A DNA stretch of 64,000 nt from Anaerolineae bacterium. Lineage in GTDB: Bacteria; Chloroflexota; Anaerolineae; Promineifilales; Promineifilaceae. Under the pieces are notes generated by a model that was given only the letters and a program-made list of their open reading frames with translations, was not told the DNA's origin and made no database searches. Both the position numbers and the translations under genes were made by a program. The DNA is taken from positions 372,001-436,000 of the forward strand of contig JAMLHW010000003.1 in NCBI GenBank assembly GCA_023954475.1, read 5' to 3'. Below are positions 43,282 to 53,236 of the stretch, in pieces. Position 1 is the stretch's first letter; each line of letters starts with the position of its first letter.

Positions 43282-44604
43282 CTACGAATTCTCCACGGAG
43301 TTGTCGGTGGCGCATGGCCGGCCCAACCCTTCTAAAACCCAGCAACCCATCCTCTGTTCGCGCCACTTGCTCGCATCGACCCACGTCTCCGTGACGAGAA
43401 AATCCCAGTGCAGGTGATTGCCGGTCGAGAGTCCGGTCGTGCCGACTTCGCCGATTTTGTCGCCGGCGTGCACGATCTGCCCTTTTTCGGCCGAAACCTG
43501 TGACAAATGATACGTCCCGGAATAAATGCCCAAACCGTGATCGATGATCACCGCGCCGCCGCGCACATAGAGCGGCTCCGCGACCACGACAACCCCATCG
43601 GCCGCTGCGTAGACCGGCGTGCCGCCATACGCGGCAAAATCGACGCCTTCATGATAGCGGTTGTACGGTCCGCCGTTCACCGAACGCCGCGTGCCAAATA
43701 ACGACGAAACCACCAGATAATCGTCAATCGGCTCGCGAAATTCGGCCGACCACATTACGCCGGGCGTGGCCGCTTCCCAGATGGCGAAGAGCCGGGCGCG
43801 TTCTGTGGCGATGGCATCCGCGTCGATTTCAGCTGCAGCACCGGTGTAATTCACTTCTTCGTAGAGCCATTCACCGGGAATCATCAGCCACGGCTGTGAC
43901 CACGGCGCATGACCATCTACATGAACCGTAAACTCGTGTGCGCCGGCCGGATAGAACGCGCCTGTGCCGCGCACGCCGACAACGTACGGAAACTCAAGCA
44001 ATGTATCGAACGGCAGCGCATCGAGAGCGGCGGCATCCAGTGTGGCACTGACGGCGACTGGCTGTGCTACGGTTCCGCGAAATGCCATCCCCTGACCGGG
44101 CACGGCAGGGTTGTGTGATAACTCGAGCGTTGCAAAGCTGGGCGGCAAGTCGCGTGGCAGACTGCCGGCATCATCGACAAAAAGGGCTAGATCAAGGTGG
44201 AGGAACGGTGCTTGCTCCGTGTGGTTGAGGCGATCCAGTTCGAAAGGGGTTGTGTTGTAGGCGAGGGCGGTCAGGAGGCGCGATTGGTGATTCGGCCGAA
44301 TGGCCAACCCGTGTTCCCGCACACTGTCTGCCGCCGTAGTCTGTTCAATTGGAATAGCAACCGTCGAGCCGATGATTGGTTCGCGGCCCGTGTTGAGTAT
44401 GCCGTTCGCATGCCACAGAGTTTCGGACGGCAGGCCGTACTGGTACGCCAACGCGGCCCATGTATCGCCGACCTGCACCAAATGGGACACCCCGGTTTGT
44501 GCGTGAATTGATTCGGCCGAAACCATCGCGATCACGATGACCGCAAACGTGATGAGGATGCTGATCCTGCTCTGTGGCGCCTGCCGCTTTTCCCTTGTTT
44601 TCAT
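43282..44604 (-). CDS. Exported LysM/M23-family metallopeptidase
   Basis: 440 residues. An N-terminal hydrophobic export signal (ISILITFAVIVIAMVSAES) is followed by a LysM module (LVQVGDTWAALAYQYGLPSETLWHANG). A long middle region with an immunoglobulin-like strand set leads to the C-terminal M23 peptidase: RYHEGVDFAAYGGTPVYA (H-x3-D zinc ligands), SGTYHLSQ and GNHLHWDF (H-x-H). Zinc endopeptidase that cuts peptidoglycan cross-bridges, or a structural relative. The gene stands alone and is transcribed away from folK across a shared promoter region with palindromes. The 154 nt between it and the island contain a TCGGCCGA copy but no ORF. Confidence 0.92.
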   Translation of the reverse strand: MKTREKRQAPQSRISILITFAVIVIAMVSAESIHAQTGVSHLVQVGDTWAALAYQYGLPSETLWHANGILNTGREPIIGSTVAIPIEQTTAADSVREHGLAIRPNHQSRLLTALAYNTTPFELDRLNHTEQAPFLHLDLALFVDDAGSLPRDLPPSFATLELSHNPAVPGQGMAFRGTVAQPVAVSATLDAAALDALPFDTLLEFPYVVGVRGTGAFYPAGAHEFTVHVDGHAPWSQPWLMIPGEWLYEEVNYTGAAAEIDADAIATERARLFAIWEAATPGVMWSAEFREPIDDYLVVSSLFGTRRSVNGGPYNRYHEGVDFAAYGGTPVYAAADGVVVVAEPLYVRGGAVIIDHGLGIYSGTYHLSQVSAEKGQIVHAGDKIGEVGTTGLSTGNHLHWDFLVTETWVDASKWREQRMGCWVLEGLGRPCATDNSVENS

Positions 44605-44643
44605 AAAGAGATCGTAAGCTGATTCGGCCGAAACGTCAATCGG

Positions 44644-44692
44644 TTGACGCTCATAACGCGCTGTGTTATATTGCTGCTAACGCAGTGCGTTA
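44644..44692 (+). promoter_or_regulatory. folK promoter with two copies of a TAACGC...GCGTTA palindrome
   Basis: TTGACG (44644-44649) and TATATT (44667-44672) with a 17-nt spacer. Two 15-bp palindromes lie on it: TAACGCGCTGTGTTA (44653-44667, one mismatch) in the spacer, and TAACGCAGTGCGTTA (44678-44692, perfect) at the predicted transcription start. Centres are 25 bp apart. This looks like a tandem operator for an unidentified dimeric regulator. Confidence 0.65.
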
Positions 44693-44755
44693 TAGCTTTC
44701 GCACAGCATTTTGCGTAGCAGCATAGGGCAGTTTGTCTAGCGAGAAGACAGCGGC

Positions 44756-45346
44756 ATGCAGCAACAAAATCTGGTATTTCTGGGTCTCGGTACCAATTTA
44801 GGCGACCGGCAGCAACAGTTGCAGGACGCAGTCAACGCGCTGGGCCGGATTTTGACTGTCGATGCCATTTCCCACATTTATGAAACCGATCCGTGGGGCG
44901 ATGTCGATCAGCCCGACTTTCTCAACATCTGCCTTGCTGGTACTACCGCTTTGACGCCACAGGAGTTGCTGCGTGCCATCAAGCTTATCGAACACGATTT
45001 GGGGCGTCGCGCCACCCGCCGCTGGGGGCCGCGCGTAATCGACATTGATATTCTGTTTTACAGCAATGTCATCATCGATACACCTGATTTGCAGATTCCG
45101 CACCCGCATATCGCCGAGCGTGCCTTTGTCCTGGTTCCGCTGGCCGATATTGCACCCAATTTGATCCACCCACAAACAAATCAGGCAACTGAAGCACTGC
45201 TGCGCCATGTCGATCGCGCAGCGGCACGACGCATTGCCGGTCAACTGACCATACCGGAACCGCCGACAGAAGCGGCCGTTCCGTGTGAAAATGCCAAAGC
45301 GGAAAATGAACCTTACCAGCATGATTGCGAACCGTCGCTCACTTGA
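44756..45346 (+). CDS. folK: 7,8-Dihydro-6-hydroxymethylpterin pyrophosphokinase
   Basis: HPPK transfers pyrophosphate from ATP to hydroxymethyl-dihydropterin in folate synthesis. 196 residues, with family motifs FLGLGTNLGDR, YETDPWGDVDQPDFLN and the signature RRWGPRVIDIDILFY, plus PHPHIAERAFVLVPL. The tail of about 40 residues after LT-I-P-E-P-P is longer than usual and overlaps the next gene. Forms an operon with folP, the next enzyme of the pathway. Confidence 0.96.
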   Translation: MQQQNLVFLGLGTNLGDRQQQLQDAVNALGRILTVDAISHIYETDPWGDVDQPDFLNICLAGTTALTPQELLRAIKLIEHDLGRRATRRWGPRVIDIDILFYSNVIIDTPDLQIPHPHIAERAFVLVPLADIAPNLIHPQTNQATEALLRHVDRAAARRIAGQLTIPEPPTEAAVPCENAKAENEPYQHDCEPSLT

Positions 45347-46193
45347 TTCGTTCGTGTGGGGCAGCCGCACCTACGTCATGGGCATTATTAATGTGACGCC
45401 GGACAGCTTTTCGGGTGACGGCCTTGCTCATGGCAGCGATCCCGCTGCCCAGGCTGTGGAGCAAGCGCTTACTTTTGTTGCCGAGGGAGCTGATATTCTC
45501 GACATTGGCGGCGAATCGACGCGTCCCGGAGGCGCAACGATTACTCTGGATGAGGAAATCGGCCGAATTCTACCGGTAGTTCGCGCTGTTCGTGCTACGG
45601 TCGATGTGCCCGTTTCTATCGACACGTATCGCGCCAAAACGGCCGAAGTTGCGCTGGCAGCCGGTGCGGATTGGGTCAACGATGTGTGGGGCTTGCTGCA
45701 CGACAGTGAAATGGTGCATGTGGTCAGTTCGGCCGAATGTCCTGTCATCATCATGCACAATGGCCGTAACCGTCGGCGCGAAGAGAAAGACGATCAAGCC
45801 GGTGGTTATTACGGCTATTTTCACTACGAGGATGTCGTTAGCGAAGTGAAAAGCGACCTGATGCAAAGCGTCGCACTAGCCTTGAGCACCGGTGTGCGCG
45901 AGGACAATATTATTCTCGATCCCGGCATCGGATTCGGCAAGACCGGTGCGCAAAGCATGACACTGATCAATCGCCTCGATGAGCTCAAAGCACTGGGCTT
46001 CCCCGTGTTGTTGGGCAGCTCACGTAAAGGGTTCATTGGGCATGTTTTAGGCGGATTACCCGCTGACGAGCGCGTGGAAGGCACGGCGGCAACCGTGGCC
46101 ATTGGCATCGCACGCGGCGCCGACATCGTGCGCGTCCACGACGTACGCGCGATGAAACGCGTCGCGCAGATGACCGATGCGCTTGTGCGATAA
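45306..46193 (+). CDS. folP: Dihydropteroate synthase
   Basis: DHPS joins para-aminobenzoate to the pterin made by FolK; target of sulfonamides. TIM-barrel motifs in order: MGIINVTPDSFSGDG, DIGGESTRPGG, VSIDTYRAKTAEVALAAGADWVNDV, PVIIMHN, LDPGIGFGKT, LLGSSRKGFIG and GADIVRVHDV. The ATG at 45306 is used (about 295 residues); an ATG at 45321 is also possible and the frame opens a few codons earlier. It overlaps folK by about 41 nt in another frame. Followed by a hairpin. Confidence 0.96.
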   Translation: MNLTSMIANRRSLDSFVWGSRTYVMGIINVTPDSFSGDGLAHGSDPAAQAVEQALTFVAEGADILDIGGESTRPGGATITLDEEIGRILPVVRAVRATVDVPVSIDTYRAKTAEVALAAGADWVNDVWGLLHDSEMVHVVSSAECPVIIMHNGRNRRREEKDDQAGGYYGYFHYEDVVSEVKSDLMQSVALALSTGVREDNIILDPGIGFGKTGAQSMTLINRLDELKALGFPVLLGSSRKGFIGHVLGGLPADERVEGTAATVAIGIARGADIVRVHDVRAMKRVAQMTDALVR

Positions 46194-46215
46194 ATGTTGG
46201 ATGAATGGCGTGTTT

Positions 46216-46247
46216 GTTGGTTGGATAGTGATTTTCCTCCAACCAAC
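46216..46247. terminator. Hairpin after folP
   Basis: GTTGGTTGGA pairs with TCCAACCAAC (10 bp, 12-nt loop). No T-run follows directly, so it may act as an mRNA-stability element instead of a terminator. Confidence 0.5.
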
Positions 46248-46271
46248 TATCAAACTAACCAATAAAGTTAT

Positions 46272-46349
46272 TTGACAGCTTGGACAAATTGTGGAATACT
46301 GAGTGCACACTCATTTTCTGAGCGTTCACTCAAAACCGAGTAAGTACTC
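46272..46349 (+). promoter_or_regulatory. Promoter of the fad operon with tandem TetR-type operators
   Basis: TTGACA (46272-46277) and AATACT (46295-46300), 17-nt spacer. From the -10 onward are three related palindromes built on GAGT/ACTC: TGAGTG-CA-CACTCA (46300-46313), TGAGCG-TT-CACTCA (46319-46332), and GAGTA-AG-TACTC (46338-46349). Centres of the first two are 19 bp apart. This resembles operators of FadR-like TetR repressors, and the tetR gene follows directly. Confidence 0.75.
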
Positions 46350-46354
46350 ACTCA

Positions 46355-47002
46355 ATGACACAAAACAGCAGTTTTCCACCGGCACCCAGCCGTCGCGAAC
46401 GACGGGCTGCCGCACGTCGCGCCGACATCCTCGAAGCTGCCGCCGGCGTTTTCAGCCAATACGGCTACGAAAATGCGACCACGCGCGAAATTGCCGAACG
46501 TGCCGATGTTTCCGAAGGAACCCTGTACAACTATTTTGACAGCAAACAGGCACTCTTTCTCGGAGTGGCCGATGCATTTGCTGATAGCCTTGTCGATGCC
46601 ATTGCCGGTGTCGACGTTGATGATCTCGAGCACAGCATGACGCATTTGTTTGCCGACCGCTTTCGTAGCGGGCGCGAGCGCCGCCTCTTGATGATGTTTT
46701 TGTACAAGGCACGCGTCGATGAAAATGGCGAACAGCGCAGTGTGCACAACGCCATTTCCCGCCTGGTTGCGGCAACCGAAGCCCGTGTTCGCGAAGCGAT
46801 TGACGCCGGTACGATGCGACCGGTTAATCCGGCAGTGGCCGCCGCGACGCTCAATGCGGCCATCATGGGTTTTGCCATTTTGTATGAGTTGAGTAGTGCT
46901 ATTCACGGTGATTCGGCCGAACCTGACAATACCGCATTCCCGCCTGAACTGTTGGGTGAAGCTGTCACTGATATTTTTCTCAATGGACTTTCCGAAAATT
47001 AA
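46355..47002 (+). CDS. TetR-family repressor of the fatty-acid degradation operon
   Basis: 215 residues. N-terminal TetR DNA-binding domain: RRADILEAAAGVFSQYGYENATTREIAERADVSEGTLYNYFDSKQ. The C-terminal half is the helical ligand-binding domain, with DRFRSGRERRLLMMFLYKARVDE. Position at the head of acyl-CoA dehydrogenase, fadN and fadA genes suggests control by acyl-CoA, as for the Bacillus/Thermus FadR. The three palindromes in its promoter imply autoregulation. 14 nt before the first dehydrogenase gene. Confidence 0.9.
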   Translation: MTQNSSFPPAPSRRERRAAARRADILEAAAGVFSQYGYENATTREIAERADVSEGTLYNYFDSKQALFLGVADAFADSLVDAIAGVDVDDLEHSMTHLFADRFRSGRERRLLMMFLYKARVDENGEQRSVHNAISRLVAATEARVREAIDAGTMRPVNPAVAAATLNAAIMGFAILYELSSAIHGDSAEPDNTAFPPELLGEAVTDIFLNGLSEN

Positions 47003-47016
47003 ATGGGGGCATTGCA

Positions 47017-48108
47017 ATGTTAGATTTCAGACTCGATGAAGAACAACGGATGCTGACAGATGCCATTGCCCGCTATGCAGAGCAACAGGTGCGCAAAGTG
47101 TTCCGCGATGCGGAAGAACTGGGCGAGATTCCGGTAAATGTACTGCAAGCGGGTTGGGAAATCGGTCTGCTGCCGACGATGATTCCGGAGGAATACGGTG
47201 GTTTTGGTGATCATTCGGCCGTTACCGGCGCAGTCGCGATGGAGGCATTTGCGTGGGGCGATTTAGCCGTGACGCTCAATTTGATGGTGCCTAATTTAGT
47301 CGCCATTCCGGTACTGCTCGGTGGCACGGACAACCAGAAGGAAGGGTTGCTGCCTGAATTTTGCGACGAAACCCCTCCGCATTTTACCGCTGCGCTGACT
47401 GAACCGGTGATTCAGTTCAACCCGCACAAGCTGCGGACAACGGCCGTGCGGGATGGGGATGACTATGTGCTCAACGGCATCAAAACGGTGGTGCCGTTGG
47501 CTGGTGACGCCAAAATGATGCTGGTTTATGCCAGTGAAGAAGGTGTGACGCAGGCATTTCTCGTTTCGGCCGAATCTGACGGTCTCAAAATTGGCGCACG
47601 CGACAAACTGATGGGCATCAAGGCATTGCCGACCTACACGGTTACGCTCGAAAATGTGCGCGTTGCGGTGACGGCAAAATTAGGCGGCGAGGCCGGGATC
47701 GATTTCGGCCGAATTCTCAACCACAGCCGCGTCGCTTTAGGGGCCGCCGCCGTCGGCATGGCCCGCGCCGGTTACGAATATGCCCGCGACTACGCCAAAC
47801 AACGCGTTCAGTTCGGCGAACCTATCGCTCACCGTCAATCAATCGCCTTCATGATTGCCGACATGGCAACCGACGTCGACGAAGCGCGTCTGATGGTTTG
47901 GGAAGTGGCCTGGCTGCTCGATCAAGGCAAAGACGCCACGCACGTAGCGGCTGTGATGAAGCAGCGCATCGACAATCTCGTCCTCAACGTCGCCGACCGC
48001 GCTGTGCAGGTACTTGGCGGTTATGGTTACATCCGCGAATACCCGGTCGAATTATGGTTGCGCAACGCGCGCGGCTTCGCCACCTTTGATGGGCTAACAA
48101 TAGTCTAA
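47017..48108 (+). CDS. Acyl-CoA dehydrogenase
   Basis: FAD-dependent enzyme for the first oxidation of beta-oxidation. 363 residues, GGGGG about 8 nt before the ATG. N-terminal helical domain (LDEEQRMLTDAIARYAEQQV), central FTAALTEPVIQFNPHKLRTTA with degenerate substrate-binding loop, then HSRVALGAAAVGMARAGYEYARDYAKQRVQFGEPI and ending VQVLGGYGYIREYPVELWLRNAR. The usual EPG-GSD motif before the FAD site is altered (TEPVIQFN), so substrate range may differ. Operon member. Confidence 0.92.
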   Translation: MLDFRLDEEQRMLTDAIARYAEQQVRKVFRDAEELGEIPVNVLQAGWEIGLLPTMIPEEYGGFGDHSAVTGAVAMEAFAWGDLAVTLNLMVPNLVAIPVLLGGTDNQKEGLLPEFCDETPPHFTAALTEPVIQFNPHKLRTTAVRDGDDYVLNGIKTVVPLAGDAKMMLVYASEEGVTQAFLVSAESDGLKIGARDKLMGIKALPTYTVTLENVRVAVTAKLGGEAGIDFGRILNHSRVALGAAAVGMARAGYEYARDYAKQRVQFGEPIAHRQSIAFMIADMATDVDEARLMVWEVAWLLDQGKDATHVAAVMKQRIDNLVLNVADRAVQVLGGYGYIREYPVELWLRNARGFATFDGLTIV

Positions 48109-48177
48109 TTTCGGATTTGCGATTTTGGATTGCGGATGGCCTTGTCCGACCGAAATCCCCAATCCGAAATCCGAAAT
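48108..48177. repeat. Inverted repeat in the acyl-CoA dehydrogenase spacer
   Basis: ATTTCGGATTT (48108-48118) and AAATCCGAAAT (48167-48177) form an 11-bp inverted repeat around internal partial repeats of GGATT/AATCC. Non-coding, 77 nt between the two dehydrogenase genes; could fold into an mRNA hairpin that tunes differential expression. Confidence 0.55.
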
Positions 48178-48185
48178 GGAGAAAA

Positions 48186-49466
<1,281 letters not shown>

Positions 49467-49503
49467 AAAATAGTGGTCAGTGAACAGTGGAAGAATTAGT
49501 AGC

Positions 49504-49548
49504 TGAACACTGATCACTCGTCACTGATCACTCATCACTGAACACTTC
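49504..49548 (+). repeat. Short tandem repeats before fadN
   Basis: CACTGATCACTCGT, CACTGATCACTCAT and CACTGAACACT follow one another (period 14), with an inverted relative (AGTGAACAGTG) about 25 nt upstream. Non-coding spacer within the fad operon; could form a hairpin. Confidence 0.6.
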
Positions 49549-49564
49549 TATGAAGGAGACACAC

Positions 49565-51937
49565 ATGACATATCGTATTGACAAAGTCGGCGTTGTCGGC
49601 GCAGGGACGATGGGGGCCGGAATTGCCGCGCATCTGGCCAATATCGGCATCCCGGTGGTGTTGCTCGACATCGTCACGCCGGGCCTGTCCGACGCTGAAA
49701 AAGACGATCCGCAAGCGCGTAATCGCCTGGTGCAGTCATTGTATGACCGCATGGCGAAGGCGCGTCCGGCCAATCTGGCACGCAAAGATCGCGGCGAGTT
49801 GATCACCATCGGCAACATCGAAGATGATTTCGACAAGCTGGCTGATTGTGACTGGATTGTGGAAGTGGTCATTGAGCGACTGGATATCAAGCGTCAGTTG
49901 ATGGCACGGCTGGACAAGGTCCGCAAGCCAAACGCCATTGTTTCGAGCAATACGTCGGGCATCCCGATTGCCGACATTGCTGCGGAAAGCTCGGAGAGTT
50001 TGAAGGCGCATTTCCTCGGTACGCACTTTTTCAATCCACCGCGCTACCTCAAACTGCTGGAGATCATCCCGACAGACGACACGGATTCGGACGTGCTTGA
50101 TTTCATGGTCGAATTCGGCCGAAATACGCTCGGTAAAGGTGTTGTCGTCTGCAAGGATTCCCCCAACTTCATCGGCAACCGCTTTTTCAGCGTCGCTGCC
50201 AGTTACAGCATCGAATATGCCTTTGCAAATGGCTACACCATTGCCGAAATTGACGCGATTACGGGGCCGCTGATCGGTCGGCCGAAATCCGCCACCTTCC
50301 GCCTGATGGATCTCGTCGGACTCGACGTGATGGGACACGTCAACAGCAACCTGTACGACGCCGTGCCCCATGATGCCTACCGCGAAACATTGCGTCCGGC
50401 CAAAACCAGCGTCGTGATGGAAACGTTGATCAGCAACAAATGGCTCGGCAACAAGACGGGCCAGGGCTTTTATAAAAAGGCAATGGTCAACGGCAAGCGC
50501 GAATTTCTAACGCTCAATCCCGACACATTCGACTACGAAGTGGCCGAAAGCGTGCGCTTTGCCAGCGTCGGCGCAGTGCGCAAAATCGAGGATTTGGGCA
50601 CGCGGGTTGCCAAATTGCTGGAATATGACGACCGCGCTGCAACTTACGTGCGCGACACCCTGCTGTTTGGCTTTGCTTACGCTGCTTACGTGGCGCCGGA
50701 AATTGCCTACAAGTTAACCGATGTCGACGACGCGATGCGCTGGGGCTTTGCTCATGAAGCCGGCCCGTTCCAGATGTGGGACATGCTCGGCGTGCGCGAG
50801 ACGGCTGCTGCGATGGAAGCCAGTGGACTTGAAGTCGCGGATTGGGTCAAGGAAATGCTCGACGCCGGTTATGATTGTTTTTATCAAAACGGCAGCTACT
50901 ACGATTGGAATACGAAGCGCTACAAATCGGCCGAAATCGACAAAAACATCATCCTCGCCAGACAGTGCGACGAAATTGCGCGTAACGACAGCGCCAGCCT
51001 GCGCGATATGGGCGACGGCGTCTTGCTGCTCGAATTCCACTCCAAGCTGAATGCCCTCGATGGCGACATCATCGCGATGGGGAATATCGGTCTTGAGAAA
51101 CTCGAAACCGAGTTTGATGCCATGGTGATCGGCAACAACGGTCAGGATTTCAGCGTTGGTGCCAATCTGGCGATGGTCGGCATTGCAGCCGCACAAGGCA
51201 TGTGGGATCAAGTCGAAAAGATGCTTTACGACGGACAGAAATTCCAGATGGAACTGCGTTACGCGCGCAAACCGGTGGTCACTGCGCCGCACCAGCGCGT
51301 GCTCGGCGGTGGCGTGGAGATGACGATGGCCGGCTGGGCATCGGTCGCCGATCATGAAACGTACATGGGTCTCGTTGAAGTCGGTGTCGGCATCATCCCG
51401 GCATGGGGTGGCTGCACCGAAATGATCCGGCGCAAGGTCAATCCGGTGATGCGCACCGATAACGCCGATGTATTACCACCGTTGCAAAGCGTATTCGAGC
51501 AAATTGCGACTGCCAAAGTCGGTGAAAGTGCCTGGCAGGACAAGGAACTTGGCTATTTGCGTGACAGCGATGTGATTGCTTTCAACAGCGACCACCGTTT
51601 GAAGATGGCGAAAGATTTGGCGCTGGGGTTGGTTGAGGCAGGCGTGAAAGCGCCGGAAGTCGAGAAAATTTATGCAGCCGGACGCGATTTGTACTACGCG
51701 CTGCTGTTGGGTCTCAAGAGCTTTGAATGGGCCGCCTACGCGACGCCGCATGATGTGACGGTCGGCAAGAAGCTGGCTTACGTCCTCTGTGGCGGCGACT
51801 TGAGCGAAGGCACATGGGTGGACCCGTGGCACATGCTCGACCTCGAACGCGAGGCCGTTATGTCGCTCGCCGGGACGGAAGAAACGAAAGCCCGCGTCAT
51901 GCACATGCTGCAGACGGGCAAGCCGCTACGCAACTAA
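49565..51937 (+). CDS. fadN: 3-Hydroxyacyl-CoA dehydrogenase/enoyl-CoA hydratase (FadN-like)
   Basis: 790 residues, about the length of B. subtilis FadN; catalyses hydration and the NAD-linked oxidation of beta-oxidation. N-terminal Rossmann domain GVVGAGTMGAGIAAHLANIG, then IVSSNTSGIPIADIA, HFFNPPRYLKLLEIIP with the catalytic His and KDSPNFIGNRFF. The hydroxyacyl-CoA dehydrogenase C-domains follow (DLVGLDVMGHV, GNKTGQGFYKK). From about residue 490 a crotonase domain: VLLLEFHSKLNALDGDIIAM, NNGQDFSVGANLAMV, HQRVLGGGVEMTMAGWASVA and GLVEVGVGIIPAWGGC. Good ribosome-binding site (GGAG). Next gene is the thiolase. Confidence 0.96.
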   Translation: MTYRIDKVGVVGAGTMGAGIAAHLANIGIPVVLLDIVTPGLSDAEKDDPQARNRLVQSLYDRMAKARPANLARKDRGELITIGNIEDDFDKLADCDWIVEVVIERLDIKRQLMARLDKVRKPNAIVSSNTSGIPIADIAAESSESLKAHFLGTHFFNPPRYLKLLEIIPTDDTDSDVLDFMVEFGRNTLGKGVVVCKDSPNFIGNRFFSVAASYSIEYAFANGYTIAEIDAITGPLIGRPKSATFRLMDLVGLDVMGHVNSNLYDAVPHDAYRETLRPAKTSVVMETLISNKWLGNKTGQGFYKKAMVNGKREFLTLNPDTFDYEVAESVRFASVGAVRKIEDLGTRVAKLLEYDDRAATYVRDTLLFGFAYAAYVAPEIAYKLTDVDDAMRWGFAHEAGPFQMWDMLGVRETAAAMEASGLEVADWVKEMLDAGYDCFYQNGSYYDWNTKRYKSAEIDKNIILARQCDEIARNDSASLRDMGDGVLLLEFHSKLNALDGDIIAMGNIGLEKLETEFDAMVIGNNGQDFSVGANLAMVGIAAAQGMWDQVEKMLYDGQKFQMELRYARKPVVTAPHQRVLGGGVEMTMAGWASVADHETYMGLVEVGVGIIPAWGGCTEMIRRKVNPVMRTDNADVLPPLQSVFEQIATAKVGESAWQDKELGYLRDSDVIAFNSDHRLKMAKDLALGLVEAGVKAPEVEKIYAAGRDLYYALLLGLKSFEWAAYATPHDVTVGKKLAYVLCGGDLSEGTWVDPWHMLDLEREAVMSLAGTEETKARVMHMLQTGKPLRN

Positions 51938-51942
51938 GATAG

Positions 51943-51971
51943 TGTAGGGCGGAATGCCATTCCGCCCTACA
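51943..51971. repeat. Perfect hairpin between fadN and fadA
   Basis: TGTAGGGCGGAAT-GCC-ATTCCGCCCTACA, a 13-bp perfect stem in the 49-nt spacer, ending just before the thiolase ribosome-binding site. It might attenuate or protect mRNA rather than end transcription, because the operon continues. Confidence 0.7.
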
Positions 51972-51986
51972 TTTAGGAGATTTTTC

Positions 51987-53168
51987 ATGACACGTGAAGC
52001 AGTCATTGTAGCCGGCAAACGCACGGCTGTTGGTAAAGGCAAGCGCGGTGTGACGCGCAATGCACGTTCAGATGATATGGCGGCGACGGTGATCCGGCAT
52101 TTGCTGGATGAAACCGGTCTCGATCCGGCGCTGGTCGACGATGTTGTCATTGGTTGCGCGATGCCGGAAGGGGCGCAGGGATTGAATTTCGGCCGAACCA
52201 TTGCGATGATGGCCGGATTGCCCAGCGACGTACCAGGTATGACCGTCAATCGCTTTTGTTCCAGCGGGATTCAAACGATTGCACAATCGGCCGAACGCAT
52301 CATTGCTGACGGTGCCGATGTCATCATCGCCGGCGGTGCCGAGACGATGAGCCTCGTTCCCATGACCGGGTTTCGCGTCAACCCCAATCCGCGCATGGTT
52401 GTCGAAATGCCCGAAGTGTACATGGGCATGGGGCTGACGGCCGAACAGGTCGCTGATGAATTCGACGTTTCGCGGCGCGATCAGGACGAATTTGCGGCCG
52501 AAAGCCATCGTCGCGCCTGGGCAGCCCAGCAAGCGGGCATATTCAAAGACGAAATTGTCCCGTTTGAGTTCGAAGAAGTGTATGCCAACGGTAAAGGCAT
52601 TGAGCGCAAGACGATTGTTTTCGATACGGATGAACATTTCCGCCCTGGCACATCGGCCGATGGATTGGCCAAACTGCGCCCGGTGTTCAAGAATGGCGGT
52701 TCCGTGACCGCCGGCAATGCATCGCCACTGAGTGACGGCGCCGCCGCCGTGATCGTCATGGAGCGCAAACTGGCTGAATCGCTCGGTTACAAACCGTTGC
52801 TGCGTTTCGTCGGCTACAATGTCGGCGGCGTGCGGCCCGAGATCATGGGCGTCGGTCCGATCAGAGCGATTCCGCGTGTACTCAAACGCACCGGATTGTC
52901 GCTTGACGACATCGACTTGATCGAACTCAACGAGGCGTTTGCATCGCAGGCGGTCGCTGTGATTCGCGAATTGGATCTTGACACGAGCAAGGTCAACGTC
53001 AACGGTGGCGCGATTGCGCTGGGGCATCCGCTGGGCGCGACGGGCGCGAAGTTGACAGTGCAGTTGATGCACGAAATGGCCCGCCGCGGCGGCCAATACG
53101 GCATGGTGACGATGTGCATCGGCGGCGGTATGGGCGCAGCCGGTATTTTTGAGAATCTACAGAACTAA
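51987..53168 (+). CDS. fadA: Acetyl-CoA acyltransferase (thiolase)
   Basis: 393 residues; AGGAG before the ATG. Catalyses the thiolytic cleavage that ends each beta-oxidation turn. Catalytic residues: Cys in VNRFCSSGIQ, His in NGGAIALGHPLGATGAK, and Cys in MVTMCIGGGMGAAGIF. The thiolase landmark NEAFASQAVAV is present. Completes the set repressor - two dehydrogenases - fadN - fadA. A terminator follows. Confidence 0.97.
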   Translation: MTREAVIVAGKRTAVGKGKRGVTRNARSDDMAATVIRHLLDETGLDPALVDDVVIGCAMPEGAQGLNFGRTIAMMAGLPSDVPGMTVNRFCSSGIQTIAQSAERIIADGADVIIAGGAETMSLVPMTGFRVNPNPRMVVEMPEVYMGMGLTAEQVADEFDVSRRDQDEFAAESHRRAWAAQQAGIFKDEIVPFEFEEVYANGKGIERKTIVFDTDEHFRPGTSADGLAKLRPVFKNGGSVTAGNASPLSDGAAAVIVMERKLAESLGYKPLLRFVGYNVGGVRPEIMGVGPIRAIPRVLKRTGLSLDDIDLIELNEAFASQAVAVIRELDLDTSKVNVNGGAIALGHPLGATGAKLTVQLMHEMARRGGQYGMVTMCIGGGMGAAGIFENLQN

Positions 53169-53190
53169 ATTGCCAAGCCTATCCCGAAGA

Positions 53191-53224
53191 AAAACCGAGT
53201 TTCTCCCGGAAGCTCGGTTTTTTT
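53191..53224 (+). terminator. Terminator of the fad operon, CCGAGTTT family
   Basis: AAAACCGAG pairs with CTCGGTTTT, with an inner TTC/GAA pairing, followed by TTTG. Same style as other AAACCGAGTTT hairpins here. Confidence 0.85.
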
Positions 53225-53236
53225 GTCATTGTTGAG

